A DNA stretch of 64,000 bases. It comes from [Clostridium] colinum. Lineage in GTDB: Bacteria; Bacillota; Clostridia; Lachnospirales; CAG-274. The first letter of the stretch is position 1; the number at the start of each line of letters is the position of its first letter. The notes below the pieces were generated by a model. That model worked only from the letters and a program-made list of their open reading frames with translations. It was not told where the DNA came from and searched no databases. This document shows positions 19,501-28,061 of the stretch, in pieces. Location: assembly GCF_940677205.1 (NCBI RefSeq), contig NZ_OW712331.1, positions 310,001 to 374,000 on the forward strand, in the 5' to 3' direction. Made by a program: the position numbers and the translations under genes.

Positions 19501-20139
19501 ATGAAACTTGTACTTATAGGAAGCCCTGGAGCCGGCAAAGGCACTCAGGCTAAAGTTTTATCAAAGCATTTTAACATAGCACACATTTCTACTGGTGATT
19601 TATTAAGAGAAGAAATTAACCTTAAAACTGAACTTGGTTTAAAAATTATTGATATAATGAATGCTGGTAAACTTGTTTCAGATGATATTGTAGAGTCGCT
19701 TCTTTCCAATAGAATCAAAAAAGATGATTGTAAAAATGGATTTATATTAGATGGATATCCACGTAATGTAGAACAAGCAGAAGGTTTATCTTCTATTGTT
19801 GGTGATATTGATAAAGTTGTATTAATAAGTGTTGATGATGACCTTATTATAGAACGTATGGTTGGTAGACGTGGTTGTCCTAAATGTGGTCAAATGTATC
19901 ACATAAAATATAATCCACCTAAAGAAGAGAGCGTTTGTGATGAATGTGGTGAAAAGCTTGTTCAACGTAAAGACGATAATGAAGAAACTGTTAAAAACAG
20001 ACTTCTTGTTTACCATACATCTACATCACCTATAATTGATTATTATAAAAATAAAGGACTCCTTTTAGAGATAAACGGTGTGGGTAACATTGATGATATA
20101 AGTAAGCAATTAATTGATGCTTTAGAAGGGGCTAAATAA
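19501..20139 (+). CDS. adk: Adenylate kinase, zinc-lid type
   Basis: 212 residues. P-loop GSPGAGKGT (7-15), AMP-site DGYPRN (84-89) and a lid domain with four zinc-binding cysteines (C126, C129, C146, C149), as in Gram-positive adenylate kinases. It converts ATP plus AMP to two ADP in the cytoplasm. GAAAGAAGGG precedes the ATG; the stop overlaps the map start by one base. Confidence 0.97.
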   Translation: MKLVLIGSPGAGKGTQAKVLSKHFNIAHISTGDLLREEINLKTELGLKIIDIMNAGKLVSDDIVESLLSNRIKKDDCKNGFILDGYPRNVEQAEGLSSIVGDIDKVVLISVDDDLIIERMVGRRGCPKCGQMYHIKYNPPKEESVCDECGEKLVQRKDDNEETVKNRLLVYHTSTSPIIDYYKNKGLLLEINGVGNIDDISKQLIDALEGAK

Positions 20140-20888
20140 TGGCTATTACAATAAAAAATGAAAAGCATATAGACTATATGAAAGAAGCAGGTAAAATAAA
20201 TTCAGAAGTATTAAATCTTTTGGAAAGTTATATAAAACCTGGTATTTCTACAAAAGAGCTTGACAAAATAGCTTTTGATTTTATTAAATCTAAAGATGCA
20301 ATACCTTCATTTAAAGGTTATGGTGGGTTTCCAGCTACTATATGTGCATCTGTTAATAATCAATTAATACATGGTATACCTTCAGATATTCTTCTTAAAG
20401 AAGGGGATATTATCAGTATAGATGTGGGAACTTATAAAAATAAATTTCACGCAGATGCAGCTAGAACTTTTGCAGTTGGAAATATATCAGATGAGGCTAA
20501 AAAGTTAATAGATATTACTAAACAGTCTTTTTTTGAAGGCATAAAATTTGCAAAAGTTGGATATTATTTATACGATATATCTAGTGCCATACAAAAATAT
20601 GTTGAAGATAACGGCTTTTCTATAGTTAGAGATTATGTGGGACATGGAATAGGTAAAAATTTACACGAAGACCCTCAAATACCTAATTATAGGCCTTTTA
20701 ATAAAAAAGGACCTAAACTTATAAAAGGTATGACTTTAGCTATTGAGCCTATGGTAAATGTTGGAGCAAGAGATATAAAAGTGCTTCAAGATGGTTGGAC
20801 AGTTGTTACAAAAGATGGTTCTCTCTCAGCACATTATGAAAATACTGTTCTTATTACAGAAGATGAACCAGATATACTCACACTTTAA
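20139..20888 (+). CDS. map: Methionine aminopeptidase, type I
   Basis: 249 residues with the full set of metal ligands: D95, D106, H169, E203 and E234, plus substrate-site H78. It removes the initiator methionine from nascent proteins. No N-terminal zinc-finger extension is present. AAGGGG near the end of adk serves as ribosome binding site. This is its normal place in Firmicutes. Confidence 0.97.
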   Translation: MAITIKNEKHIDYMKEAGKINSEVLNLLESYIKPGISTKELDKIAFDFIKSKDAIPSFKGYGGFPATICASVNNQLIHGIPSDILLKEGDIISIDVGTYKNKFHADAARTFAVGNISDEAKKLIDITKQSFFEGIKFAKVGYYLYDISSAIQKYVEDNGFSIVRDYVGHGIGKNLHEDPQIPNYRPFNKKGPKLIKGMTLAIEPMVNVGARDIKVLQDGWTVVTKDGSLSAHYENTVLITEDEPDILTL

Positions 20889-20913
20889 GATTTTTATATT
20901 GAGGTGAATTAGG

Positions 20914-21171
20914 TTGTATACCAAAGGTCAAGTTGTTTATTCTAAATGTGGACGTGATAAAAGACGACCTTTTATAATTTTTGGTCTTGATGACGAATTT
21001 TTATACTTGGTTGATGGTGAACTAAGAAAATTAGAAAAACCTAAGAAAAAAAAGAAAAAACATGTTCAAATTGTTAACAAAATAGATTATAATATAAAAA
21101 AGAAGCTTGATGAAAATCTTTATCTGCTTGATGCAGATATTAGAAAAGCATTAGAGCCTTTTAAAATTTAA
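20914..21171 (+). CDS. KOW-domain RNA-binding protein (L14e-like)
   Basis: 85 residues, TTG start after GAGGTGA. The first 40 residues ([20 protein letters not shown]) form a KOW-like fold as in eukaryotic/archaeal L14e. A lysine-rich stretch follows at about 44-50 (PKKKKKKH). This family lies between map and infA in many Clostridia. Its job is not known to me beyond likely RNA or ribosome binding. Confidence 0.85.
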   Translation: MYTKGQVVYSKCGRDKRRPFIIFGLDDEFLYLVDGELRKLEKPKKKKKKHVQIVNKIDYNIKKKLDENLYLLDADIRKALEPFKI

Positions 21172-21200
21172 TTGTAATAGTATTAAGGAGGTTTTATACC

Positions 21201-21419
21201 TTGTCTAAAAACGATGTTATCGAAGTGGAAGGTACTGTCCTTGAAAAGCTTCCTAACGCTACTTTTAAAGTGGAGCTTGAAAACGGACATCAAATCCTAG
21301 CTCATATATCAGGTAAGCTACGTATGAACTTTATTAGAATTATACCAGGAGATAAAGTTATGATAGAAATGTCTCCTTATGATTTGACTAAAGGTAGAAT
21401 TACTTGGAGAGATAAATGA
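21201..21419 (+). CDS. infA: Translation initiation factor IF-1
   Basis: 72 residues, the exact usual length, TTG start after AAGGAGG. The S1/OB fold is complete ([20 protein letters not shown]; the end is [12 protein letters not shown]). IF-1 occupies the A site during initiation. rpmJ follows 17 bases later. Confidence 0.97.
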   Translation: MSKNDVIEVEGTVLEKLPNATFKVELENGHQILAHISGKLRMNFIRIIPGDKVMIEMSPYDLTKGRITWRDK

Positions 21420-21436
21420 TGAAAGGAGTTTAAAAA

Positions 21437-21550
21437 ATGAAAGTTAGACCATCTGTTAAACCTATGTGTGAAAAATGCAGAATAATTAAAAGAAAAGGGG
21501 CTATCAGAGTTATCTGCGAAAACCCTAAACACAAACAAAAACAAGGTTAA
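21437..21550 (+). CDS. rpmJ: 50S ribosomal protein L36, zinc type
   Basis: A 37-codon gene found by reading after inf[21 protein letters not shown] and onward. Zinc ligands C11, C14, C27 and H32 are all present. AAAGGAG lies 9 bases before the ATG. L36 is the smallest protein of the 50S subunit. Confidence 0.97.
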   Translation: MKVRPSVKPMCEKCRIIKRKGAIRVICENPKHKQKQG

Positions 21551-21705
21551 TATGGTGTTTGAAGGTACGAGAACCTTTAAAAATCAGTCAAACTGTGTAT
21601 TAGTACTTTAGTATATCTAAAGTATATATTATAAATATTGATAGAGAAAATAAATAAAAATTGTAGAGGTTATTATAACCTAATTTTCAGGAGGTGCAAG
21701 AATTA
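21551..21705 (+). promoter_or_regulatory. Structured spacer before rpsM
   Basis: 155 bases with three local hairpins: AAGGT/ACCTT (21562-21566/21573-21577), TACTTTAG/CTAAAGTA (21604-21611/21617-21624) and AGGTTA/TAACCT (21667-21672/21676-21681), the last close to the rpsM ribosome binding site. It marks the boundary of the alpha-operon part. Translational control or RNA processing is possible. Confidence 0.4.
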
Positions 21706-22074
21706 ATGGCTCGTATTGCGGGTGTTGACTTACCAAGAGAAAAACGTATAGAAATCGGCCTTACTTATGTATATGGTATCGGTAGAGCTAGCTCTAACAG
21801 AATATTAGCTGAAGCTGGTATTGACCCAAACACTAGAGTAAGAGATTTATCTGACGATGAAGTAGCTAAAATTCGTGAAGTAATTGATGCTACTCAAACT
21901 GTTGAAGGTGATTTAAGAAGAGAAATAGCTCTTAACATTAAACGCCTTGTTGAGATTGGATGCTACAGAGGTATCCGTCATAGAAAAGGTCTTCCTGTTA
22001 GAGGACAAAAAACTAAAACTAATGCTAGAACTAGAAAAGGTCCTAGAAGAACTGTTGCTAATAAGAAAAAATAA
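21706..22074 (+). CDS. rpsM: 30S ribosomal protein S13
   Basis: 122 residues from the ATG at 21706 ([19 protein letters not shown]). The GTG at 21694 that opens the frame is part of CAGGAGGTG, the ribosome binding site. The C-terminal [17 protein letters not shown] reaches the P site. S13 contacts S19 and L5. Confidence 0.97.
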   Translation: MARIAGVDLPREKRIEIGLTYVYGIGRASSNRILAEAGIDPNTRVRDLSDDEVAKIREVIDATQTVEGDLRREIALNIKRLVEIGCYRGIRHRKGLPVRGQKTKTNARTRKGPRRTVANKKK

Positions 22075-22099
22075 TCTTTTGAAGGAGGTTTAGAGTTAA

Positions 22100-22501
22100 A
22101 TGGCTAAAAAGACAGTAAAAAAATCTACAGGCCGTAGACGTCGCGACAGAAAAGTTGTTGAGCGTGGTCAAGCACATATTCAATCAACTTTTAATAATAC
22201 AATTGTAACTATTACAGATGCTTCTGGTAATGCTCTTTCTTGGGCAAGTGCTGGTGAATTAGGGTTTAGAGGCTCTAGAAAATCTACTCCTTATGCTGCA
22301 CAAATGGCTGCAGACAAAGCTGCTCTTGCTGCTAAAGATTATGGCTTAAAAACAGTTGAAGTTTTTGTAAAAGGTCCTGGTAGTGGTAGAGAAGCTGCTA
22401 TTCGTGCTTTACAAGCAGCTGGTCTTGATGTAACTATGATTAAAGACGTTACTCCTGTACCACACAATGGTTGTAGACCACCAAAAAGAAGAAGAGTTTA
22501 A
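22100..22501 (+). CDS. rpsK: 30S ribosomal protein S11
   Basis: 133 residues with a basic N-terminus and the S11 core [18 protein letters not shown] and [17 protein letters not shown] at the end. S11 lies on the platform by the E site. GAAGGAGG precedes the ATG. Confidence 0.97.
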   Translation: MAKKTVKKSTGRRRRDRKVVERGQAHIQSTFNNTIVTITDASGNALSWASAGELGFRGSRKSTPYAAQMAADKAALAAKDYGLKTVEVFVKGPGSGREAAIRALQAAGLDVTMIKDVTPVPHNGCRPPKRRRV

Positions 22502-22533
22502 TCATTACTATATATTAGGAGGTGCTATTTAGA

Positions 22534-23124
22534 ATGGCTAGAGATATGGGTCCTGTTCTTAAAAGATGCAGATACCTTGGTATCGACCCTATTGTTCTTG
22601 GTGTTACTAAAAAACCTAGTAAACGTAAAAGAACAATGAGAAAATTAAGTGAATATGGTGTTCAATTAAAAGAAAAACAAAAAGTTAAATTTATATACGG
22701 TGTTTTAGAAAAACAATTTAGAAACTACTATAAAGTAGCAGATAATATGCACGGTATTACTGGTGAAAACCTTCTTATGCTTCTTGAACTTAGACTTGAT
22801 AACGTTGTTTATAGATTAGGTCTTGGTCGTACTAGAAAAGAAGCTAGACAAATTGTTCGTCATAATTTAATTCGTGTAAATGGTAAAAAAGTTAATATCC
22901 CTTCTTATCAAGTTAAAGTTGGTGATGTTATCGAAGTTAAAGAAAACAAAAAAGATTTACAAAGATTTAAAGATGTACTTGAGGTTACAGGTTCAAGAGT
23001 TGTACCTGCTTGGTTAAGCGCAGATGTAGAAAATCTTAAAGGTAATGTTGTTACTATGCCTTCTAGAGAACAACTTGATTTACCTGTTAACGAAACACTT
23101 ATCGTTGAGTTATATTCTAAATAA
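22534..23124 (+). CDS. rpsD: 30S ribosomal protein S4
   Basis: 196 residues from the ATG at 22534 (MARDMGPVLKRCRYLGIDP); the in-frame GTG at 22522 overlaps TAGGAGGTG. The S4 RNA-binding domain with LELRLDNVVYRLGLGRTRKEARQ is clear. In E. coli S4 represses the alpha operon. In Bacillus rpsD stands alone, but here it is in the alpha operon between rpsK and rpoA. Confidence 0.96.
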   Translation: MARDMGPVLKRCRYLGIDPIVLGVTKKPSKRKRTMRKLSEYGVQLKEKQKVKFIYGVLEKQFRNYYKVADNMHGITGENLLMLLELRLDNVVYRLGLGRTRKEARQIVRHNLIRVNGKKVNIPSYQVKVGDVIEVKENKKDLQRFKDVLEVTGSRVVPAWLSADVENLKGNVVTMPSREQLDLPVNETLIVELYSK

Positions 23125-23128
23125 TTAT

Positions 23129-23172
23129 TTAATATTTTTTAGGAGAGTTTTTTCTTTCCTAAAAAATATTAA
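23129..23172 (+). promoter_or_regulatory. 16-bp perfect hairpin between rpsD and rpoA
   Basis: TTAATATTTTTTAGGA (23129-23144) pairs perfectly with TCCTAAAAAATATTAA (23157-23172), loop of 12. It starts 4 bases after the rpsD stop and ends 34 bases before the rpoA start. There is no T run after it, so it looks more like an RNA-processing or stability element than a terminator. Confidence 0.6.
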
Positions 23173-23206
23173 TAGTTTAAGATATTTATAAGGGAGGTTA
23201 AAATTA

Positions 23207-24166
23207 GTGTTAGGATTTGAAAAACCTCGCATTGAAATTGCTGAAATATCAGAAGATAAAAGATATGGCAAATTTATTGTTCAACCTTTGGAAAGAGGAT
23301 ATGGAACTACACTTGGTAACTCTTTAAGAAGAATACTTTTATCTACTTTACCAGGTGCTGCTATTAGCAATATTAAAATTGAAGGTGTTCCTCACGAATT
23401 TAGTGTTATCCCTGGTGTTAAAGAAGATGTTACAGAAATTATATTAAATCTTAAAAACTTAGCTATTAAATGTAATAGCACAAGTGATGAACCTAAGATG
23501 GCTTATATAGATTTTACTGGTGAAGGTGAAGTTAAAGCTTCAGACATTAAGGTAGATTCTGACATTGAAATTGTAAATCCAGATTTACACATTGCTACTT
23601 TAAGTGGTGGTAGTGAAAGTAAACTTTTTATGGAAATGACTATCACAAGAGGTAGAGGATATGTAGAAGCTGCTAAAAATAAAAAACCAGACCAATCTGT
23701 TAGAATAATACCTGTGGATTCTTTATACACACCAGTACAAAGAGTTAATTTCCTTGTAGAAGATACTCGTGTAGGACAAATAACAGACTATGATAAACTT
23801 ACTTTTGAAGTTTGGACTAATGGTACTATTAGCCCAGATGATGCTGTAAGTTTAGCTGCTAAAGTACTTAATGAACATTTAGCTTTATTTATTGATTTAT
23901 CTGATAATGCTAAAAACACTGAGATTATGGTCGAAAAAGAAGAAGGCAAGAAAGAAAAGGTTCTTGAGCTTAGTATAGAAGAGCTTGACCTTTCTGTTCG
24001 TTCTTATAACTGTCTTAAACGTGCAGGTATTAACACAGTTGAAGACCTTGCAAATAAAACTGAAGATGATATGATGAAAGTGCGTAATCTAGGACGTAAG
24101 TCTTTAGAAGAAGTTCTTGGAAAAATGGCAGAGCTTGGACTTGCTTTAAGTCCTAGTGATGAATAA
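23207..24166 (+). CDS. rpoA: RNA polymerase alpha subunit
   Basis: 319 residues, GTG start after AAGGGAGG. The N-terminal dimerisation domain ([20 protein letters not shown]) spans about 1-230. After an acidic linker the C-terminal DNA-binding domain (about 245-312) contains [14 protein letters not shown] and [11 protein letters not shown]. All parts of the family are present. Confidence 0.97.
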   Translation: MLGFEKPRIEIAEISEDKRYGKFIVQPLERGYGTTLGNSLRRILLSTLPGAAISNIKIEGVPHEFSVIPGVKEDVTEIILNLKNLAIKCNSTSDEPKMAYIDFTGEGEVKASDIKVDSDIEIVNPDLHIATLSGGSESKLFMEMTITRGRGYVEAAKNKKPDQSVRIIPVDSLYTPVQRVNFLVEDTRVGQITDYDKLTFEVWTNGTISPDDAVSLAAKVLNEHLALFIDLSDNAKNTEIMVEKEEGKKEKVLELSIEELDLSVRSYNCLKRAGINTVEDLANKTEDDMMKVRNLGRKSLEEVLGKMAELGLALSPSDE

Positions 24167-24189
24167 TTTATTATTAAGGAGGATTAGTA

Positions 24190-24726
24190 ATGGCTGGATA
24201 CAGAAAACTTGGGCGTACATCAAGCCAACGTAAGGCGTTACTTCGTAATCAAGTAACTAACCTTTTATATCACGGCAAAATTAAAACTACTGAAGCCAAA
24301 GCTAAAGAAATTAGAAGAATAGCTGAAAAGTTAATAACTCTTGCTATTAAAGAAAAAGATAACTTTGAAGAAGTTACTGTTAAAGCTAAAATAGCTAAAA
24401 AAGATTCTGAAGGTAGAAGAATTAAGGAAGTTGTAAACGGTAAAAAAGTTACTGTTTTTGATGAAGTTGATAAAACTATCAAAAAAGACCTTCCTTCAAG
24501 ATTAAATGCTAGAAGAAAAATGCTTAGTGTACTTTATCCTGTAACAGAAGTACCGGCAGATGGTAGAAAGAAAAGAAACAACACTAAAGTTGTTGATATG
24601 CCTAAAAAAATGTTTGAAGAAATTGCTCCAAAATATGTTGGTAGACCAGGTGGTTATACTCGTATAGTTAAACTTGGAACTAGACGTGGTGATGGTGCAG
24701 AAGAAGTTATTATAGAACTTATCTAA
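24190..24726 (+). CDS. rplQ: 50S ribosomal protein L17 with internal insertion
   Basis: 178 residues, compared with about 120 in Bacillus. The core start [20 protein letters not shown] and the end [20 protein letters not shown] are standard. Extra lysine-rich sequence of about 55 residues lies between about residues 68 and 130 ([17 protein letters not shown] and onward). L17 sits near the tunnel exit. It closes the superoperon; a strong terminator follows at once. The ecf transporter genes that often follow rplQ in Clostridia are absent here. Confidence 0.95.
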   Translation: MAGYRKLGRTSSQRKALLRNQVTNLLYHGKIKTTEAKAKEIRRIAEKLITLAIKEKDNFEEVTVKAKIAKKDSEGRRIKEVVNGKKVTVFDEVDKTIKKDLPSRLNARRKMLSVLYPVTEVPADGRKKRNNTKVVDMPKKMFEEIAPKYVGRPGGYTRIVKLGTRRGDGAEEVIIELI

Positions 24727-24730
24727 TAAA

Positions 24731-24769
24731 AATAAAACTCTATTGAAATTATTTCAATAGAGTTTTATT
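24731..24769 (+). terminator. Terminator of the ribosomal superoperon
   Basis: Perfect 18-bp stem AATAAAACTCTATTGAAA (24731-24748) / TTTCAATAGAGTTTTATT (24752-24769) with a 3-base loop and T-rich sequence after it. The stem is symmetric and could also work on the other strand. Confidence 0.93.
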
Positions 24770-25229
24770 TTTATTATTTGTTAATAGCAAGTTATTAGTG
24801 TACGCCAAGACTTAAAATTAATTATTTTTCTATGATTTTTATAGTATAAATGTTTATTGTCAAAATTAGTAATAATTTTTTTAAATTTATAAATATAACT
24901 AAACGATAATTTAATTTATAAGTATCTAAGTATTTTATTTATATATTTATTATAAAAACATATATACAATTTATAATTTTTTAGTAGTAATTTTCTATTT
25001 TTTATAGCACTAAAAACAGTAAACAACCATATTTTTTATTAGATAGTAGTTAACATTCATTTTTTAGAACTTAATCTTTTTTTGAGTAATTTTTTATTAA
25101 TAAAATTATTCTAATATTTGCATTACTTAAAATTTAATAAACAATAAAAATAACTTATTAAGTATATATTTGTGTAAGTTAAATATTTTAGAAAGTTTTA
25201 ATATTAAAGAAGATATTTGTTAAATAAAT
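24770..25229. other. AT-rich intergenic stretch, no gene seen
   Basis: 460 bases between two convergent units. It is extremely AT-rich, with stops in all frames and no RNA gene or clear repeat that I could recognise. No convincing terminator for the minus-strand gene ending at 25230 was found. Confidence 0.6.
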
Positions 25230-26522
25230 TTATAAACCTAAATTTATACCTTTTTTATACATTTCATCTATTGCAAGTATTATACCAATTTTACTATGAA
25301 ACCACGTAAGACCACCTTGCATATAAACCGTATAAGGAGGTTTTATAGGAGCATCTGCACTAAGCTCTATGGAAGAACCTTGAACAAAAGCACCAGCAGC
25401 CATTATAACAGGACAGTCATATCCTGGCATATCCCAAGGCTCAGGCACAACAAAGCTATCAACAGGAGCACCTTTTTGTATACCTTGACAAAATGCTATA
25501 ACTTTATTGGCGTCATTCATTTTAATAGCCTGAACTATATCACTACGTTTTTCAAAAGGTTTAGGCATAACATCATATCCTAAATCATCAAATATTTTAG
25601 AACAAAATACAGCACCTTTTAGGCTAGATGCAACAACTGTTGGAGCTAAAAATAACCCTTGTATTAAAGCTCCACTAATACCTAATGATGGACCAACTTC
25701 TTTGCCAAGCCCTGGAGCAGTTAGCCTATATGCACAATTATCTACATAATCTTTTTTACCTACTATATATCCTCCTACAGGAGCAAGCCCACCACCTGGA
25801 TTTTTTATTAAAGAACCTACCACTAAATCGGCTCCTACTTCTGTTGGCTCTATAATGTCTACAAATTCACCATAACAATTATCTACCATACATATAATAT
25901 CTTTTCTTACTTCTTTTACTATTTTTATTATTTTTTTAATTTCATCTAACGTTAGGCTAGGGCGATAACTATATCCTTTAGAACGTTGTATAGTAACCAT
26001 TTTTGTTTTATTTGTTATATTTTTTGCTATATTATCAAAATCTACTTTACCATCTTCTAATAAATCTAACTCTTTATATAATACTCCGTGTTCTTTTAAA
26101 GAGCCTTTTGTTTCTCTAGCGTGGCCTATTACACCTTCTAAAGTGTCGTAAGGTTTACCTACTGGAGAGAATAGTTCATCTCCATATTTTAAATTCCCAA
26201 ATAAAGCAATTGTTAAAGCGTGAGTACCAGATATTATTTGAGGTCTTACTAAAGAACTTTCAGCATTAAAAACATCTTTATATATTTCTTCTAAAGTATC
26301 TCTACCTAAATCATCATATCCATATCCTGTTGTTACACCAAAATGACTATCACTAAGTTTATTTTTTTGCATAGCTCTTAAAACTTTATATTGATTTATT
26401 TCTGCATTTTTATCTATTGTATCAAATATATCTTTAATACTATCTTCTGCATTTTTACAAAAATTTAAAACTTTTTCATTTACATTAAAATTTTCTTTTA
26501 TATAGTTATATGCTATATCCAT
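25230..26522 (-). CDS. Methionine gamma-lyase-family PLP enzyme (aluminium-resistance-type)
   Basis: 430 residues of the PLP-dependent fold type I family called methionine gamma-lyase family or aluminium resistance protein (YnbB in Bacillus). The PLP-binding lysine is K240 in VVGSLIKNPGGGLAP; the glycine-rich tail of that motif and CMVDNCYGEF (cofactor Asp about 214) are typical. Predicted role: C-S lyase or related amino-acid elimination; real substrates are uncertain. The ATG is one base after the miaA stop, and GGAGA inside the end of miaA serves as ribosome binding site. In many Clostridia hfq lies between miaA and this gene; here it does not. Confidence 0.88.
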   Translation of the reverse strand: MDIAYNYIKENFNVNEKVLNFCKNAEDSIKDIFDTIDKNAEINQYKVLRAMQKNKLSDSHFGVTTGYGYDDLGRDTLEEIYKDVFNAESSLVRPQIISGTHALTIALFGNLKYGDELFSPVGKPYDTLEGVIGHARETKGSLKEHGVLYKELDLLEDGKVDFDNIAKNITNKTKMVTIQRSKGYSYRPSLTLDEIKKIIKIVKEVRKDIICMVDNCYGEFVDIIEPTEVGADLVVGSLIKNPGGGLAPVGGYIVGKKDYVDNCAYRLTAPGLGKEVGPSLGISGALIQGLFLAPTVVASSLKGAVFCSKIFDDLGYDVMPKPFEKRSDIVQAIKMNDANKVIAFCQGIQKGAPVDSFVVPEPWDMPGYDCPVIMAAGAFVQGSSIELSADAPIKPPYTVYMQGGLTWFHSKIGIILAIDEMYKKGINLGL

Positions 26523-26523
26523 T

Positions 26524-27465
26524 TTATTCTCCTTTGTTTATAAATATATCTTTCATATAATTTGATAAATCTTGTGCATTATCAAAATTATTAGTATCTA
26601 TCCAAATAGCATTTTCTGTTTGATGTTTAAACCAAGTTATTTGTCTTTTAGCAAAATGTCTTGTATCTCTTTTTATTATTTCTATTGCATAATCTAAGCT
26701 ATATTCTCCTTCTAAATATTTTATAATTTCTTTATAGCCTAGACCTTGCATAGATACAAGATTTTTTGAGTAGCCTTTATTTAATAAAGATTTAACTTCT
26801 TCTACAAGACCATTTTGTATCATCATATCTACTCTTAAATTTATCCTATTATATAGTTTTTCTCTATCCATATTTAAAACAAAAAATGTTGTATCATATA
26901 CTTGCTCTCTTGCTTTTTCATTTTCATTATGTGTGGAAATTTTTTCTCCAGTTAGTTTATAATATTCTAATGCTCTAATAACCTTTTTTACATTATTTTT
27001 ATGTATAGCATTTGCAGATTTTTCATCTATATTTTTTAACATATTATGCAGAAAATCATTTCCATTATTTATTGCTATTTCTTCTAACTCTTTTCTATAT
27101 TTATCATCTTTTTTAGTTTCTGTAAAATTATTATTATATATAACAGAATTTATATAAAATCCAGTACCACCTACTAAAATAGGTATTTTACCTTTACTTT
27201 GTATTTCTTGTATATACTTAGTTGCTTTTTCTTTAAATATAGCAATAGAAAAATCTTCATCTGGATAAAACTCGTTTATAAGATAATGTTTTATACCTTG
27301 TGTTTCATCTGAATTTATTTTGGCCGTACCTATATCCATATATTTATATACTTGCATACTATCTGCCGATATTATTTCACCGTTTATTTTTTTAGCTAAT
27401 AAAACAGATGATTCTGTCTTGCCACAAGCCGTAGGTCCGGCAATAACTATAAGTGATTTTTTCAT
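26524..27465 (-). CDS. miaA: tRNA dimethylallyltransferase
   Basis: 313 residues from the ATG at 27465, with AGAGGT upstream; the frame is open 20 codons further but that part crosses the rpmB terminator side and has no ribosome binding site. P-loop GPTACGKT (10-17), then DSMQVYKYMDIGTAK and GGTGFYINS, are MiaA motifs. It adds dimethylallyl to A37 of tRNAs reading UNN codons. It forms an operon with the next gene. Confidence 0.95.
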   Translation of the reverse strand: MKKSLIVIAGPTACGKTESSVLLAKKINGEIISADSMQVYKYMDIGTAKINSDETQGIKHYLINEFYPDEDFSIAIFKEKATKYIQEIQSKGKIPILVGGTGFYINSVIYNNNFTETKKDDKYRKELEEIAINNGNDFLHNMLKNIDEKSANAIHKNNVKKVIRALEYYKLTGEKISTHNENEKAREQVYDTTFFVLNMDREKLYNRINLRVDMMIQNGLVEEVKSLLNKGYSKNLVSMQGLGYKEIIKYLEGEYSLDYAIEIIKRDTRHFAKRQITWFKHQTENAIWIDTNNFDNAQDLSNYMKDIFINKGE

Positions 27466-27499
27466 ATTATACCTCTTTATATTATATAAGTAAGTGAAA

Positions 27500-27539
27500 A
27501 GGCTTTTTGTCAAGAGTAAAAACAATTGACAAAAAGCCT
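27500..27539 (-). terminator. Terminator of rpmB
   Basis: Perfect 14-bp stem AGGCTTTTTGTCAA / TTGACAAAAAGCCT (27539-27526 with 27513-27500), 12-base loop, followed on the minus strand by TTTTC. It begins 5 bases after the rpmB stop and ends 35 bases upstream of miaA, so miaA needs readthrough or its own promoter. Confidence 0.85.
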
Positions 27540-27544
27540 AAATA

Positions 27545-27745
27545 TTATATCGCACGAGTAACTTTATTAGAACGTAAACATCTTGTACAAATATTGATAG
27601 ATTTTACAGTCCCATTTTCAATTATTTTAATTTTTTTAACATTAGGTTTCCAAGTTCTATTAGCACGACGAGAAACTTGGCTACGGTTAATGCTAATTCT
27701 ATGTCCAGTACGAACTGATTTTTCACAAATTTCACATTTAGCCAT
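27545..27745 (-). CDS. rpmB: 50S ribosomal protein L28, zinc type
   Basis: 66 residues starting MAKCEICEKSVRTGHRIS. Four cysteines (C4, C7, C53, C56) make the zinc-binding form. RRANRTWKPNVKKIKI is a typical L28 stretch. AAGGAGGTG precedes the ATG. It has its own promoter and terminator. Confidence 0.96.
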   Translation of the reverse strand: MAKCEICEKSVRTGHRISINRSQVSRRANRTWKPNVKKIKIIENGTVKSINICTRCLRSNKVTRAI

Positions 27746-27785
27746 TGACTACACCTCCTTAATAGGTTAAAAATCATCATTTCAA

Positions 27786-27814
27786 ATTATAACAGATTTT
27801 TTACTTAAAATCAA
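27786..27814 (-). promoter_or_regulatory. Promoter of rpmB
   Basis: On the minus strand TTGATT (27814-27809), 17-base spacer, TATAAT (27791-27786), 41 bases upstream of the start codon. The rest of 27815-27979 is featureless AT-rich DNA. Confidence 0.75.
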
Positions 27815-27979
27815 CCTTTATATTAAATTTTTTTACTATTTTTTATTATTATACAAAATATTTAATATATTAAAAGTTAAATATTTAAATAATACTTTAT
27901 TTTTATAATATAGCTTGTATATATATTTAATTATTTATTTGTTTAAAATATATAAATTTAACCTTAAATTTCAGTTAAA

Positions 27980-28022
27980 TTGAAGAAATTGATTTATTTT
28001 GAAGTATTTTGATTGAATTTGA
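27980..28022 (+). promoter_or_regulatory. Phased TTGA repeats, probable DeoR-type operator
   Basis: TTGA occurs at 27980, 27989, 27999, 28009 and 28019, at steps of 9, 10, 10 and 10 bases, with one extra at 28013. The array runs into the -35 region of the promoter for the DeoR-family gene. DeoR-family repressors commonly bind direct repeats about one helical turn apart, so this is a good candidate autoregulatory site. Confidence 0.55.
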
Positions 28023-28041
28023 ATTAAATTTATGCTATTAT
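28013..28041 (+). promoter_or_regulatory. Promoter of the fructose operon
   Basis: TTGAAT (28013-28018), 17-base spacer, TATTAT (28036-28041) with TG two bases upstream (extended -10). The start codon is 20 bases downstream. Confidence 0.6.
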
Positions 28042-28061
28042 ATAGATAAAGAGGTGTAGTT

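Noticed and set aside
27507-27770. 87-codon plus-strand frame opposite rpmB
   Set aside because: It is the complement of rpmB and its terminator, a shadow with no ribosome binding site.
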